Shown here one piece after another: positions 8,238 through 16,199 of a stretch of DNA of 64,000 bases (positions are counted from its first letter, which is position 1; each line of letters opens with the position of its first letter). The stretch comes from Methylotenera_A sp031369365. GTDB taxonomy: Bacteria; Pseudomonadota; Gammaproteobacteria; Burkholderiales; Methylophilaceae. Position numbers and translations under genes: made by a program. The stretch covers positions 4,913 through 68,912 of the forward strand of contig JANMOP010000014.1 in the NCBI GenBank assembly GCA_031369365.1, given 5' to 3'. The notes beneath the pieces are model-generated. The model ran no database searches, was not told the DNA's origin, and saw only the letters and a list, made by a program, of their open reading frames with translations.

Positions 8238-8319
8238 TGTCATTATGAGCGCAACGAAGAGTCAATGCTTAAGACTTCGAGTTAAAGTTCTGGATTCTTC
8301 GTTGCGCTTAAGCATGACG
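8238..8319. repeat. Palindromic extragenic repeat (GTCATT family) between alkB and cupin gene
   Basis: Long imperfect inverted repeat with arms GAGCGCAACGAAGA (left) and TCTTCGTTGCGCTT (right), outer ends TGTCATTA and GCATGACG. It lies between two convergent genes and can act as a bidirectional terminator. Layout matches the element at 35437. Confidence 0.75.
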
Positions 8320-8337
8320 GTGAGACACTATATAAAC

Positions 8338-8679
8338 TTACAGTTTTAACGCCGCTTTAATGCGTTTTAAAGTTTGCGTCACAATATTGCCATCTAACTG
8401 ATAATGTTTGTGTAACGGTTGTATTACTTGCCAACTGGCTTTAGTGCCCGCTGGAAAAGTCACCAAATCACCCTTACCAAAGCTAATAGGCGCGCCACCT
8501 GTGGCGGTAATGACGCATTCACCCTCTAAAATATAAGCGATTTCTTGCTCTGGAAATGTCCAATCAAATGTAGAAACTTCTTTTTGCCACGTTGGCCAAT
8601 TGCTCACACTTAAAGCGCCCAAGCGGGCTTGGGTGGGGTTGTTTTCTACAATAATTTGGTTGACTAAAATTTGGCGCAT
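8338..8679 (-). CDS. Cupin-domain protein (DUF861/EutQ-like)
   Basis: A 113-residue single-domain cupin. The beta-barrel motifs are visible as FPEQEIAYILEGECVITATGG and FGKGDLVTFPAGTKASW, the arrangement of the cupin_3 (DUF861) family. The DWTFPEQE start and the WQVIQPLHKHYQL end fit too. Members are often small sugar- or metabolite-binding proteins without a defined reaction, and I cannot assign a substrate. It stands alone, convergent with alkB across the palindromic repeat and divergent from fae. Confidence 0.75.
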   Translation of the reverse strand: MRQILVNQIIVENNPTQARLGALSVSNWPTWQKEVSTFDWTFPEQEIAYILEGECVITATGGAPISFGKGDLVTFPAGTKASWQVIQPLHKHYQLDGNIVTQTLKRIKAALKL

Positions 8680-8848
8680 ATTTTTCCTTTTTTGAGGCTG
8701 TCAGTTTAACGCAATGTGATAGATTAAGTCGCAACTTGCACTAAAATAATCAGTCTTAATCATTGAGCGCATCAACTTTAGCTACTAAATTTGCCCATAT
8801 ATTTTTTGACGCTCAGAGATGAGCTTGAAAGTGGAAAGGTGAACTATT

Positions 8849-9406
8849 ATGAAAACGCTAACAATCAACAAGGTGTTGGTGGGCGAAGCTTTGGTGGGCG
8901 AAGGCAACGAGGTTGCGCATATTGATTTGATTATAGGGCCGCGTGGCAGTGCGGTAGAAACTGCTTTTTGCTTAACGCTCACTAATCAAAAACGCGGCGA
9001 TAATGCTCTGCTAGCCGTGATAGCCCCAAATCTTATGGCGAAACCGCCAACCGTGATGTTCAACAAAGTAGATATTAAAAACGCGAAACAAGCGGTGCAA
9101 ATGTTTGGCGCAGCGCAATGTGGTGTCGCGGCAGCAGTGGCCGATTGTGTGAAAGCAGGCGTGATACCGATGGATGAAGCAGACGACGTATTTATTTGCG
9201 TTGGCGTATTTATTCATTGGGATGCCGTAGATGACTCAAAAATTCAAGATTGGAATTATGCAGCGACCAAGCTAGCGATTGAGCGTGCCGTAGCGGGCTT
9301 GCCAAGCGCTAAAGAGGTGATAGAGCAAGCGGTTGCCGCGCATCACCCACTGGCTGCACATGATTACAAGCAGGCAAACATAAGCAGGCTTCGCCAAGCT
9401 GCTTAA
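8849..9406 (+). CDS. fae: Formaldehyde-activating enzyme Fae
   Basis: A 185-residue enzyme that condenses formaldehyde with tetrahydromethanopterin, the entry step of formaldehyde oxidation and detoxification in methylotrophs. The N-terminal VGEALVGEGNEVAHIDLIIG contains the catalytic histidine (H24 here, His17 in the classical enzyme). NLMAKPPTVMFNKV, AVQMFGAAQCGVAAAV and ICVGVFIHWDAVDDSKIQ are hallmark blocks. It is ~15 residues longer than the usual ~170, mostly in a C-terminal tail after HHPLAAH. Some Methylophilaceae carry several fae paralogues, so this copy may be the main enzyme or a homologue. The Shine-Dalgarno sequence is GAAAGGTGA. No other C1 genes are adjacent. Confidence 0.93.
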   Translation: MKTLTINKVLVGEALVGEGNEVAHIDLIIGPRGSAVETAFCLTLTNQKRGDNALLAVIAPNLMAKPPTVMFNKVDIKNAKQAVQMFGAAQCGVAAAVADCVKAGVIPMDEADDVFICVGVFIHWDAVDDSKIQDWNYAATKLAIERAVAGLPSAKEVIEQAVAAHHPLAAHDYKQANISRLRQAA

Positions 9407-9422
9407 AACTGGCATGGCACAT

Positions 9423-9465
9423 TGCCAACTAGGTAGTAGAATATCATTTTTATACCTAGTTGGCA
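9423..9465. promoter_or_regulatory. Perfect 13-bp inverted repeat just before the sua5 start
   Basis: TGCCAACTAGGTA (9423-9435) and TACCTAGTTGGCA (9453-9465) are exact reverse complements with a 17-nt loop. The right arm ends only 4 nt before the ATG at 9470. It may terminate fae transcription or fold over the ribosome-binding region of the next gene. Confidence 0.5.
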
Positions 9466-9469
9466 GACT

Positions 9470-10408
9470 ATGCAGGTTAATTTAGCGCAAGCAATTACAT
9501 TACTTAAAAATGGCGATGTGGTCGCCATACCCACCGAAACAGTGTATGGCTTGGCCGCAGATGCGACTAATGAAGCGGCTTTGCTACAAGTGTATGCGAT
9601 TAAACAACGCCCTGCCGATAATCCACTCATCGTACATATTGCTGATGCAAACCAAGTGCATAATTGGGCGGCGGAATTCCCACCGCTTGCACAAAAGTTG
9701 GCACTAGCGTTTTGGCCAGGCCCATTTACCTTGGTTTTAAGGGCAAGAGATAGCGTTTCAAACATTGTGCGCGGTAATCATCCAACAGTGGCGTTGCGTG
9801 TGCCTAATCATCCAATTACTCAGCAACTACTTAAGCAAAGTGGTTTGGCGTTGGCTGCGCCTTCTGCCAATAAATTCACGCAACTTAGCCCTACTACGGC
9901 TGCCCATGTGGCTTCTGGCTTGGGTGACAGCGTGCCAGTGTTAGATGGCGGTGCATGTAAAGTGGGTATTGAATCGACCATAGTTGCCGTAATAGGTGAA
10001 GAATGGCAATTATTACGTTTAGGCATGTTGCCAGAAGCCAGCATTGAAGCGCTTGCTGGCAGGCCTGCTTTAAGCTCAAAACAGGCTATTAGAGTACCAG
10101 GCCAACATGTGCTGCATTATTCACCCAAAACACCAGTTAAGCTGTTTCAATCACGCAAAGAGCTCATTAATTTTGTTCTAACTCCGCAAAATAACTGTGC
10201 TGCTTTGTTATTTGGAGCAGGTGAATACCCAAGTTGCCACTACGTGCAATTGCCAAATCAAGCCGCAAAAGCCGCAGAAGCCTTATACGGCGCGCTGCAT
10301 CAGCTAGACGCGTTGCAAGTAACGCAATTACTGGTAGAAATGCCGCCGCGCACGACAGAATGGGCAGCGGTTAATGATAGGCTTAGTCGCGCAGCGCATC
10401 AGGGTTAA
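9470..10408 (+). CDS. sua5: L-threonylcarbamoyladenylate synthase, Sua5/TsaC2 type
   Basis: A 312-residue enzyme that makes threonylcarbamoyl-AMP from threonine, bicarbonate and ATP for tRNA t6A37 modification. The YrdC fold covers about residues 1-200, with AIPTETVYGLAADATN, the conserved KQRPADNPLIVHI and GLALAAPSANKFTQLSPT, and ends with GIESTIVAV. After a linker (RVPGQHVLHYSPKTPV) comes the C-terminal Sua5 domain, so this is the long two-domain form. It lies 63 bp after fae in the same direction. No clear Shine-Dalgarno sequence precedes the ATG, which sits right after the inverted repeat at 9423-9465. Confidence 0.93.
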   Translation: MQVNLAQAITLLKNGDVVAIPTETVYGLAADATNEAALLQVYAIKQRPADNPLIVHIADANQVHNWAAEFPPLAQKLALAFWPGPFTLVLRARDSVSNIVRGNHPTVALRVPNHPITQQLLKQSGLALAAPSANKFTQLSPTTAAHVASGLGDSVPVLDGGACKVGIESTIVAVIGEEWQLLRLGMLPEASIEALAGRPALSSKQAIRVPGQHVLHYSPKTPVKLFQSRKELINFVLTPQNNCAALLFGAGEYPSCHYVQLPNQAAKAAEALYGALHQLDALQVTQLLVEMPPRTTEWAAVNDRLSRAAHQG

Positions 10409-10857
10409 AACGTCGCGCCGCGCATCGTTAATATCGAGGCAAAATGTTTTTATTTAAAAAAATTACCCATTTAGGAATGAGATCTTTCACTTGGCTAAGT
10501 ACGCCACTTAGAATTATTTGACCAATCTCGCTATTGACTCGATTCAGCGTTTCTTTGTGCAATAAATCTAGCAAGTGATTGTATTTGCCGTTAAAAATAC
10601 ATTAGGCACTTGTTCAGCAAGCCAAATGGCTGCATAACTTGTAACGTGTTGGCGGGCGAAAAGGCCGTTTGGTTTGCATTCACCTCCACTCGTTTACTTT
10701 GGCTGCTTTGAATGTAGGTTGTACCTTTTTGCCTTTAACCGCGCTCATTCCGCCTTTTAATAACTAACGATACACATTTGTCGGTGACAACAACAAACAT
10801 TTTATAGACATAAATTAGCCGCCTACACTTGCTCATTCTTTAAAAAAGGCGTAATTT
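10409..10857 (-). pseudogene. Gene-poor 450-bp stretch with possible remnants of a decayed minus-strand gene
   Basis: No intact gene is visible. On the minus strand, codon-like segments occur in different frames and are interrupted by stops. One encodes HLLDLLHKETLNRVNSEIG and continues to a stop near 10434; another encodes MSAVKGKKVQPTFKAAK near 10750. This pattern fits an eroded gene with frameshifts, but the fragments are too short for me to name a family. Plain non-coding DNA is the alternative. Confidence 0.25.
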
Positions 10858-10893
10858 GTGTATTATCAAATTTTGTTAAAAATGGAGTTAACC

Positions 10894-11112
10894 ATGGATA
10901 ATAAATATGGTTTAGGCAGCAATAAAGTAGCGACAGAACACCACGAAACACACCATAAAACGGCGGTCATTCATCCTACGCATTGCAAATTTTGTAATAG
11001 TCCCAGCTTAACTTTAAGCCCAAGCATGCACGACCATCGTTGCAATGATTGTGGCGAATGGCAAAGTGATGTGCCGCAGGGATATTCAACTGGCAGAGCA
11101 GCTGATTATTAA
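10894..11112 (+). CDS. Small zinc-ribbon-like protein (72 aa)
   Basis: A 72-residue protein with a His-rich N-terminal segment (EHHETHHK) and two CxxC knuckles, C31/C34 (CKFC) and C50/C53 (CNDC), spaced as in a small zinc ribbon. I chose the ATG at 10894 because GGAG lies 6 nt upstream; a longer frame from 10858 has no such signal. I do not recognise a named family. Possible roles are nucleic-acid or metal binding (inference from cysteines only). Its stop overlaps the 3' end of the convergent protease gene by four bases. Confidence 0.6.
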   Translation: MDNKYGLGSNKVATEHHETHHKTAVIHPTHCKFCNSPSLTLSPSMHDHRCNDCGEWQSDVPQGYSTGRAADY

Positions 11113-12122
11113 TTGGCAGCAGGTTTTAGCGCCGCTGTAAATTCTTCATCCAGCTCGCCATTAATGGCCTTAAGCGCAACCCGCGTTTTCTCTACATCAT
11201 CCGCCTTACCAGCCCGATTTGCCATCAACCCAAGCTCAATCAATGTTGCCACATGTTGTGGATGAAGGCTAAGCGTTTTTTGAAAGTACTGGTAAGCCTT
11301 AGTTAAATCGCCTAAATTTTCTTCTGCCACACCCGCGTAGAATAAAGCTTCTGGACTAGTTGGTTCTTTGGTAATCCATTCTTGCGCCACAATTTTTAAA
11401 TCAGCCCATTTTTCGTTTTGATACGGCAACACTACGCGCATAAAAAACGGCCGTTGTGGCTCTGGCGCATCCCAAAACGGTAGTTCATTGGTATCAAGCG
11501 ACGCTATGTCGGGCGCATTTAATAAGGCCTTAATCCATTTTACAGGCATATTATAAAAATAAGCCCCGCCGCGCCCTGGGCTTTTAAAAGTACTGAGCGC
11601 AACCAGTTTGCCCTCTGCATCAAACACTGGGCTGCCGCTCGCACCCATCACAAACGAGGCGTCGGTACGCACCACTTGACTGTCGTCATGCGGATATAAA
11701 GCTTTAATTTTGCCATAGGTGGCTTGTGGCTTGGGCGGCCCGCCAGGAAAGCCGATTGAAAATATGGCTTGCTCGTTTACTAAGTTTTCAGAATCGCCTA
11801 ACTCCACTGGTATCAGGTCAAGATATTGAAAGCGTAAAATACAAAGATCGTGTTTCCAATCTGCTTTCATGGTGTCTGGCACAAAACTTTCACCAAATTT
11901 ACTAATTTTTACACCTGTAGCGTTAGCGATAACATGGCAATTAGTCGCCACTGAATCTTTACTGACTACTACACCAGTGCCAACCCCATGCCCACCAGAT
12001 TTGGTAGCCACGTGTACCTTAACTACAGAGGCTTTAAGCTTAAATGCCAGCTCATGATTAGGCTGTGCGCTTAAAGTGGGTTGAGAAGAAATTAAAGTAA
12101 GTAAAGCTAAAATTAAGCGCAT
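11109..12122 (-). CDS. Secreted trypsin-like serine protease with C-terminal TPR
   Basis: A 337-residue protein with a signal peptide (residues 1-19, ending SAQ). A trypsin-like domain follows, with an apparent catalytic triad H63 (TNCHVIAN), D92 (KHDLCILRF) and S162 (GASGSPVF). From about residue 240 there are TPR-like helices (PTSPEALFYAGVAEENLGDL and AYQYFQKTLSLHPQHVATLI). The S1 part resembles DegP-type periplasmic proteases without PDZ domains; the TPR likely binds partners or substrates. It is probably periplasmic. No protease substrate is encoded nearby. It is divergent from the dienelactone hydrolase gene. Confidence 0.85.
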   Translation of the reverse strand: MRLILALLTLISSQPTLSAQPNHELAFKLKASVVKVHVATKSGGHGVGTGVVVSKDSVATNCHVIANATGVKISKFGESFVPDTMKADWKHDLCILRFQYLDLIPVELGDSENLVNEQAIFSIGFPGGPPKPQATYGKIKALYPHDDSQVVRTDASFVMGASGSPVFDAEGKLVALSTFKSPGRGGAYFYNMPVKWIKALLNAPDIASLDTNELPFWDAPEPQRPFFMRVVLPYQNEKWADLKIVAQEWITKEPTSPEALFYAGVAEENLGDLTKAYQYFQKTLSLHPQHVATLIELGLMANRAGKADDVEKTRVALKAINGELDEEFTAALKPAAN

Positions 12123-12223
12123 ACAAACACTTTCTATAATTAAGGTGTTGTTAAATGACAGCTGTTTAAAATATTAATTCTTATCTAATACCAAACAGTT
12201 TGCCAAATTTAATGCTTTTTGTG

Positions 12224-12239
12224 TGTGACAATCCTCACA
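12224..12239. promoter_or_regulatory. Perfect CRP/FNR-family binding site (TGTGA-N6-TCACA)
   Basis: TGTGACAATCCTCACA matches the CRP consensus half-sites exactly. It overlaps the -35 element (GTGACA, 12225-12230) of a promoter whose -10 is TAAAAT at 12247-12252 (16-bp spacer), in front of the dienelactone hydrolase gene. Overlap with -35 allows class II activation or repression. Which family member binds it is unknown. Confidence 0.55.
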
Positions 12240-12280
12240 AAACTTGTAAAATAGTGCATTCTAGAATTTAACTAAAATTT

Positions 12281-13021
12281 ATGCAGACACAATCGCACAT
12301 TGCTGATATTTCCACACCTACAGGCGTAATGCGAACTTATATTCATAGGCCAACGCATAACAAACCTGTGCCTGCCATTCTATTTTACTCCGAAATTTTT
12401 CAACAAACAGGTCCAATTGAGCGTGCTGCTATTTACATGGCGGGTCAAGGCTTTGCGGTGCTGGTGCCAGAGGTGTTTCACGAGCTAAACCCCATTGGCA
12501 CGGTGCTGGGCTACGACGACGCAGGCCGCATTAAAGGCAATAACGACAAGGCCGCCAAAGATGTACAGGGCTACGATACCGATAATCGTGCCATGATAGA
12601 TTATTTAACCACGCAAGATTGGTACAACGGCAATGTGGGCGCAATGGGTTATTGCATAGGCGGGCATTTGGCTTTCCGCGCGGCTTTGCAGACAGAGGTT
12701 AAAGCGACCGCCTGTTTTTACGCTACCGATTTACACATTAATAACATCCCCAGTAAGCCTAATCAGCACAGTATGGAGCGCCTAGCCGATATTAAAGGCG
12801 AGCTAATGATGATTTGGGGCAAGCAAGACAATCACGTACCCGTAGCAGGCCGCCAGCTAGTACATCAAAAAATGACAGACGCCAATTTAAATTTTACTTG
12901 GCATGAATTTAATGCACAGCACGCGTTTATGCGCGATGGCGAAGCGCGTTACGATTCAGAGTTAGCGGGCTTATGTTATTTAATGAGTACCATGTTATTT
13001 AATCGAACACTTAAAACTTAG
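12281..13021 (+). CDS. Dienelactone hydrolase family protein
   Basis: A 246-residue alpha/beta hydrolase of the dienelactone hydrolase family, with an apparent catalytic triad C125 (GYCIGGH), D183 (GKQDNHV) and H214 (AQHAFMRD). The nucleophile elbow carries cysteine, as in true dienelactone hydrolases. There is no signal peptide. True substrates of most chromosomal members are unknown; no aromatic-degradation genes are nearby, so a carboxymethylenebutenolidase role should not be assumed. Expression is probably controlled through the CRP-like site 42-57 bp upstream of the ATG. Confidence 0.85.
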   Translation: MQTQSHIADISTPTGVMRTYIHRPTHNKPVPAILFYSEIFQQTGPIERAAIYMAGQGFAVLVPEVFHELNPIGTVLGYDDAGRIKGNNDKAAKDVQGYDTDNRAMIDYLTTQDWYNGNVGAMGYCIGGHLAFRAALQTEVKATACFYATDLHINNIPSKPNQHSMERLADIKGELMMIWGKQDNHVPVAGRQLVHQKMTDANLNFTWHEFNAQHAFMRDGEARYDSELAGLCYLMSTMLFNRTLKT

Positions 13022-13035
13022 CAGCAATTTCCCCC

Positions 13036-13066
13036 AAAACAAAAGCCACAAGCCTTTGTTTTATTT
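13036..13066 (+). terminator. Intrinsic terminator after dienelactone hydrolase gene
   Basis: An AAAACAAA...GCC / GCC...TTTGTTTT hairpin with one mismatch and a CACAA loop is followed by a T-rich run, located between the hydrolase gene and gnd. Confidence 0.5.
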
Positions 13067-13107
13067 TAACTTAAAGCGCTAAAAGAGCGCAGACAAAGAG
13101 AAAAGAT

Positions 13108-14622
13108 ATGACTACAAAAAATGCTGATATTGGCCTAGTTGGCCTTGCCGTGATGGGGCAAAATCTTGCCCTTAATATTGCCGATCACGGCTATACCATT
13201 GCGGTGTACAACCGCGATCCTAAAAAAATGACTAACTTTATTAAAGAGTGCAAGGCAAACGAACCTTCGCACGCTAATGTGGTGGGTCATGCTGATTTGG
13301 CTTCTTTTGTGCTTAGCATTAAGCGACCGCGCAAAATCGTGCTGCTGGTAAAAGCAGGCAGCGCGACCGATGTAACGATTAATGCGTTACTGCCGTTTTT
13401 AGAAGAAGGCGACATTATTATTGACGGCGGCAATTCATTATGGACAGACACCATTCGCCGCGAAAAAGAGTTAGCGGTAAAAGGCATTGATTTCATTGGT
13501 TCTGGTGTATCTGGCGGCGAAACTGGCGCGCGTTTTGGCCCAAGTTTAATGCCATCTGGCACGCGCAAAGCTTGGGCGAGTTTGGAGCCAATTTGGCGTG
13601 ACATTGCTGCAAAAGTAGATTCAGTCACAGGTGAGCCAATGGAAGGCGGCAAGCCAGGCAAACCAGTAGTAGGTGGTTTTTCATGTGCGGAATATATTGG
13701 CCCAGATGGCTCAGGGCATTATGTGAAGATGGTGCACAACGGTATTGAATATATCGATATGCAGCTTATTTGCGAGGCCTATTGGCTCATGAAAAACTTA
13801 CTTGGTATGCCAGCTGATGAAATCGGTAAAATATTCGCAGAGTGGAACAAAGGCGAATTATCCAGTTTCTTAATCGAAATTACCGCCGATATTTTGCAAC
13901 AAAAAGATCCAATGACTAAAGGCTTCTTGGTGGATCAAATTTTAGATACCGCAGGTCAAAAAGGCACCGGCCAATGGACAGCCGCCAATGCGCTTGAGCT
14001 TGGTGCGCCTGCTAACGCCATCGCCGCAGCGGTGTATGCGCGCGCACTCTCTAGCTTGAAAGAGGAACGTGTAGAAGCCAGCAAAATTTTAAAAGGCCCA
14101 GCAATTAAGCATGAGACAGACAAAAAAGCCATTATTGATGCGATTAAAAACGCGCTGTATTGCAGCAAAATATGCGCTTACGCACAAGGTTTTCAGCTGA
14201 TTGATAAAGCACAAGTGGCGTATAACTGGAAGCTTAACTTTGGCGAGCTGGCACAAATTTGGCGCGGTGGTTGTATTATTCGCGCCCGCTTTTTGCAAAA
14301 AATCACCGAAGCTTACGCACTTAATTCACGTTTGAAAAACTTGATGCTAGACCCATACTTCACTAAAGCCATGAACGACGGCCAAGCTGGCTGGCGTAAA
14401 GTGATTGCTTTAGCGGTGACTAACGGTATTCCCGCACAAGGCTTTAGTGCGGCGATGGCATATTACGATGGCTACCGCAGTGCCGATTTACCAGCTAACT
14501 TATTGCAAGGCCAACGTGATTATTTTGGCGCGCATACTTACGAGCGTAAAGATCAGCCTCGCGGTCAGTTCTACCATTTAGATTGGCCAGAACCAAAACG
14601 TCCGCAATTGCTGATTGAATAA
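13108..14622 (+). CDS. gnd: 6-phosphogluconate dehydrogenase, decarboxylating
   Basis: A 504-residue enzyme that oxidises and decarboxylates 6-phosphogluconate to ribulose 5-phosphate. The Rossmann motif GLVGLAVMGQNLALN is at the N terminus, with NRD after strand 2, which suggests NADP+ preference. IIDGGNSLWTDT, FIGSGVSGGETGAR and the catalytic GHYVKMVHNGIEY are all present. It is a little longer than E. coli Gnd (~468) because of an insert around GGKPGKPVVGGFSCAEYIGP. In obligate methylotrophs with the ribulose monophosphate cycle this enzyme serves cyclic formaldehyde oxidation; that role is an inference from context. No zwf or hexulose-phosphate synthase gene lies in the window. Confidence 0.96.
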   Translation: MTTKNADIGLVGLAVMGQNLALNIADHGYTIAVYNRDPKKMTNFIKECKANEPSHANVVGHADLASFVLSIKRPRKIVLLVKAGSATDVTINALLPFLEEGDIIIDGGNSLWTDTIRREKELAVKGIDFIGSGVSGGETGARFGPSLMPSGTRKAWASLEPIWRDIAAKVDSVTGEPMEGGKPGKPVVGGFSCAEYIGPDGSGHYVKMVHNGIEYIDMQLICEAYWLMKNLLGMPADEIGKIFAEWNKGELSSFLIEITADILQQKDPMTKGFLVDQILDTAGQKGTGQWTAANALELGAPANAIAAAVYARALSSLKEERVEASKILKGPAIKHETDKKAIIDAIKNALYCSKICAYAQGFQLIDKAQVAYNWKLNFGELAQIWRGGCIIRARFLQKITEAYALNSRLKNLMLDPYFTKAMNDGQAGWRKVIALAVTNGIPAQGFSAAMAYYDGYRSADLPANLLQGQRDYFGAHTYERKDQPRGQFYHLDWPEPKRPQLLIE

Positions 14623-14651
14623 AAGCTGACAGCAATTTAGCTAGAAAGCAA

Positions 14652-14685
14652 CGTGGGTTGGCAGTAATGCCACCCGCTTTTTTCT
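14652..14685 (+). terminator. Intrinsic terminator downstream of gnd
   Basis: A GTGGGTTGGCA / TGCCACCCGC hairpin with a GTAA loop is followed by TTTTTT. Confidence 0.75.
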
Positions 14686-14710
14686 TTAAAGCCAAATTAT
14701 ATGCTTAAGC

Positions 14711-14905
14711 TTAAACGCAGTCGCTGTACGCTTCTAGCGTACGACTAAAACTTGGTGGTTTAACTTGTTCCGCAACTTCGGGTAGTTTCGCTTTATCAGC
14801 TTTTGAATCACTTACCAGTTTGGTAGAGATGGCCAATTTGGCAGTGGCTTGGGTTTTTACAACGTTATTAACATTACTTGTTTCTAAATTTGCTGCTTGC
14901 ATCAT
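14711..14905 (-). CDS. Hypothetical small protein (64 aa), Ala/Lys/Val-rich
   Basis: Starting at the ATG at 14905 (AAGGAAA ribosome-binding site 4 nt upstream), the frame encodes MMQAANLETSNVNNVVKTQA and continues to a PPSFSRTLEAYSDCV end. There is no signal peptide or membrane segment, and it looks mostly disordered with a conserved-looking C-terminal aromatic/Pro motif. An upstream ATG at 14953 lacks a ribosome-binding site. I do not recognise the family. The 283 bp to thiS hold no other ORF and no recognisable THI-box. Confidence 0.45.
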   Translation of the reverse strand: MMQAANLETSNVNNVVKTQATAKLAISTKLVSDSKADKAKLPEVAEQVKPPSFSRTLEAYSDCV

Positions 14906-15188
14906 GTTTTCCTTTTGGGATTTAAAGCTACTGGAATTTTGTTCCATTAGCATGTGAGTCTAATCTATTAAAATAATTCATTCATTTCATAGGTTTAGTC
15001 TATAAACTAAATTAATCATTACAGTTTGATGTATAACGCGGCACATCTGCTGCGGAATACAAAAAAAATATTTTTTCCTTATTTGATTAAAGCAATAGCC
15101 ATACCAAACTTATACAAAACATAAATTTTTGCAGCAAAGCACAGATATTCGCCCGTAAAATAGTGCTTTCCAGTAAAATTAATCTACT

Positions 15189-15392
15189 ATGAACATTATT
15201 ATTAACGGCAACGCCAAGCAGTTTGATAGCGAAAACATGACAATCTTGGCACTTGTGGCGACACTTAATTTAACTGGCAAGCGCTTGGCGATTGAAAAAA
15301 ATGGCGGAATTGTGCCGCGCAGCCAGTTTGATACGGTGAATTTGCAAGATGGCGATAAGCTGGAAATTGTCGGTGCAGTCGGCGGCGGATAG
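15189..15392 (+). CDS. thiS: Sulfur carrier protein ThiS
   Basis: A 67-residue ubiquitin-like sulfur carrier for thiazole synthesis in the thiamine pathway. The C-terminal GAVGGG supplies the Gly-Gly end that is adenylated and thiocarboxylated. MNIIINGNAKQFDSENMTI is the typical first strand pair. It lies 9 bp upstream of thiG and is surely co-transcribed. No Shine-Dalgarno sequence is obvious before the ATG. The leader shows no TPP-riboswitch core (no CTGAGA block). Confidence 0.93.
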   Translation: MNIIINGNAKQFDSENMTILALVATLNLTGKRLAIEKNGGIVPRSQFDTVNLQDGDKLEIVGAVGGG

Positions 15393-15401
15393 ACTAAAAA
15401 T

Positions 15402-16190
15402 ATGAGCGAAAAATTAATGATTGCAGGGCAAGCTTACCACTCGCGCTTATTGGTGGGTACGGGCAAATACAAAGATTTTGCCGAGACCCGCGCCGCGATT
15501 GATGCCAGTGGCGCGCAGATTGTGACGGTGGCAATTAGGCGCACCAATATTGGCCAAACAGCGGGTGAGCCGTCATTGCTAGAGTATTTGCCGCCCGAAG
15601 AATTCACCTATTTACCCAATACGGCAGGCTGCTATTCGGCGGATGACGCGGTGCGTACTTTAAGATTAGCTAGAGAACTTTTGGATGGTCACAAACTGGT
15701 TAAACTGGAAGTGCTAGGCGACCCAAAAACGCTGTATCCGAATGTGCTTGAGACGATTTCCGCCGCTAAAATCCTAGTAAAAGATGGCTTTGACGTGATG
15801 GTTTATACCTCGGACGACCCGATTATCGCCAAACAGTTAGAAGAGATAGGTTGTTGCGCGGTGATGCCATTGGCCTCATTAATCGGCTCTGGTATGGGTA
15901 TTTTAAACCCGTGGAATTTACAAATTATTATCGAAAACGCAAAAATCCCCGTATTGGTAGATGCAGGTATTGGTAGCGCGGCCGATGCAGCGGTTGCGAT
16001 GGAGCTTGGTTGCGACGGTGTGCTAATGAACACCGCCATTGCGGCCGCGCGCGACCCAGTGATGATGGCAGGCGCGATGAAAAAAGCCATTGAAGCAGGA
16101 CGTGAATCTTTTCTGGCAGGGCGTATGCCAAAAAAACTCTATTCCGCCAGCCCAAGCTCACCGACATCTGGTTTAATTACGGCGGCATAA
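15402..16190 (+). CDS. thiG: Thiazole synthase ThiG
   Basis: A 262-residue TIM-barrel enzyme that builds thiazole phosphate from deoxyxylulose 5-phosphate, dehydroglycine and ThiS thiocarboxylate. K101 in LVKLEVLGDPKTLYPN is the Schiff-base lysine. LLVGTGKYKDF, RRTNIGQTAGEPSLLEYLPP, the phosphate-binding PVLVDAGIGSAADAAVAMELG and MNTAIAAARDPVMMA are family blocks. It is the second gene of thiS-thiG. thiO/thiH and thiE are not in the window. Confidence 0.97.
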   Translation: MSEKLMIAGQAYHSRLLVGTGKYKDFAETRAAIDASGAQIVTVAIRRTNIGQTAGEPSLLEYLPPEEFTYLPNTAGCYSADDAVRTLRLARELLDGHKLVKLEVLGDPKTLYPNVLETISAAKILVKDGFDVMVYTSDDPIIAKQLEEIGCCAVMPLASLIGSGMGILNPWNLQIIIENAKIPVLVDAGIGSAADAAVAMELGCDGVLMNTAIAAARDPVMMAGAMKKAIEAGRESFLAGRMPKKLYSASPSSPTSGLITAA

Positions 16191-16199
16191 CCATCTAAA

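Noticed and set aside
13287..13661. 124-codon minus-strand ORF inside gnd
   Set aside because: Shadow of the conserved gnd coding sequence, with no ribosome-binding site.
14954..15188. TPP riboswitch before thiS
   Set aside because: The conserved CTGAGA and ACC-TGATCTGG blocks are not present.
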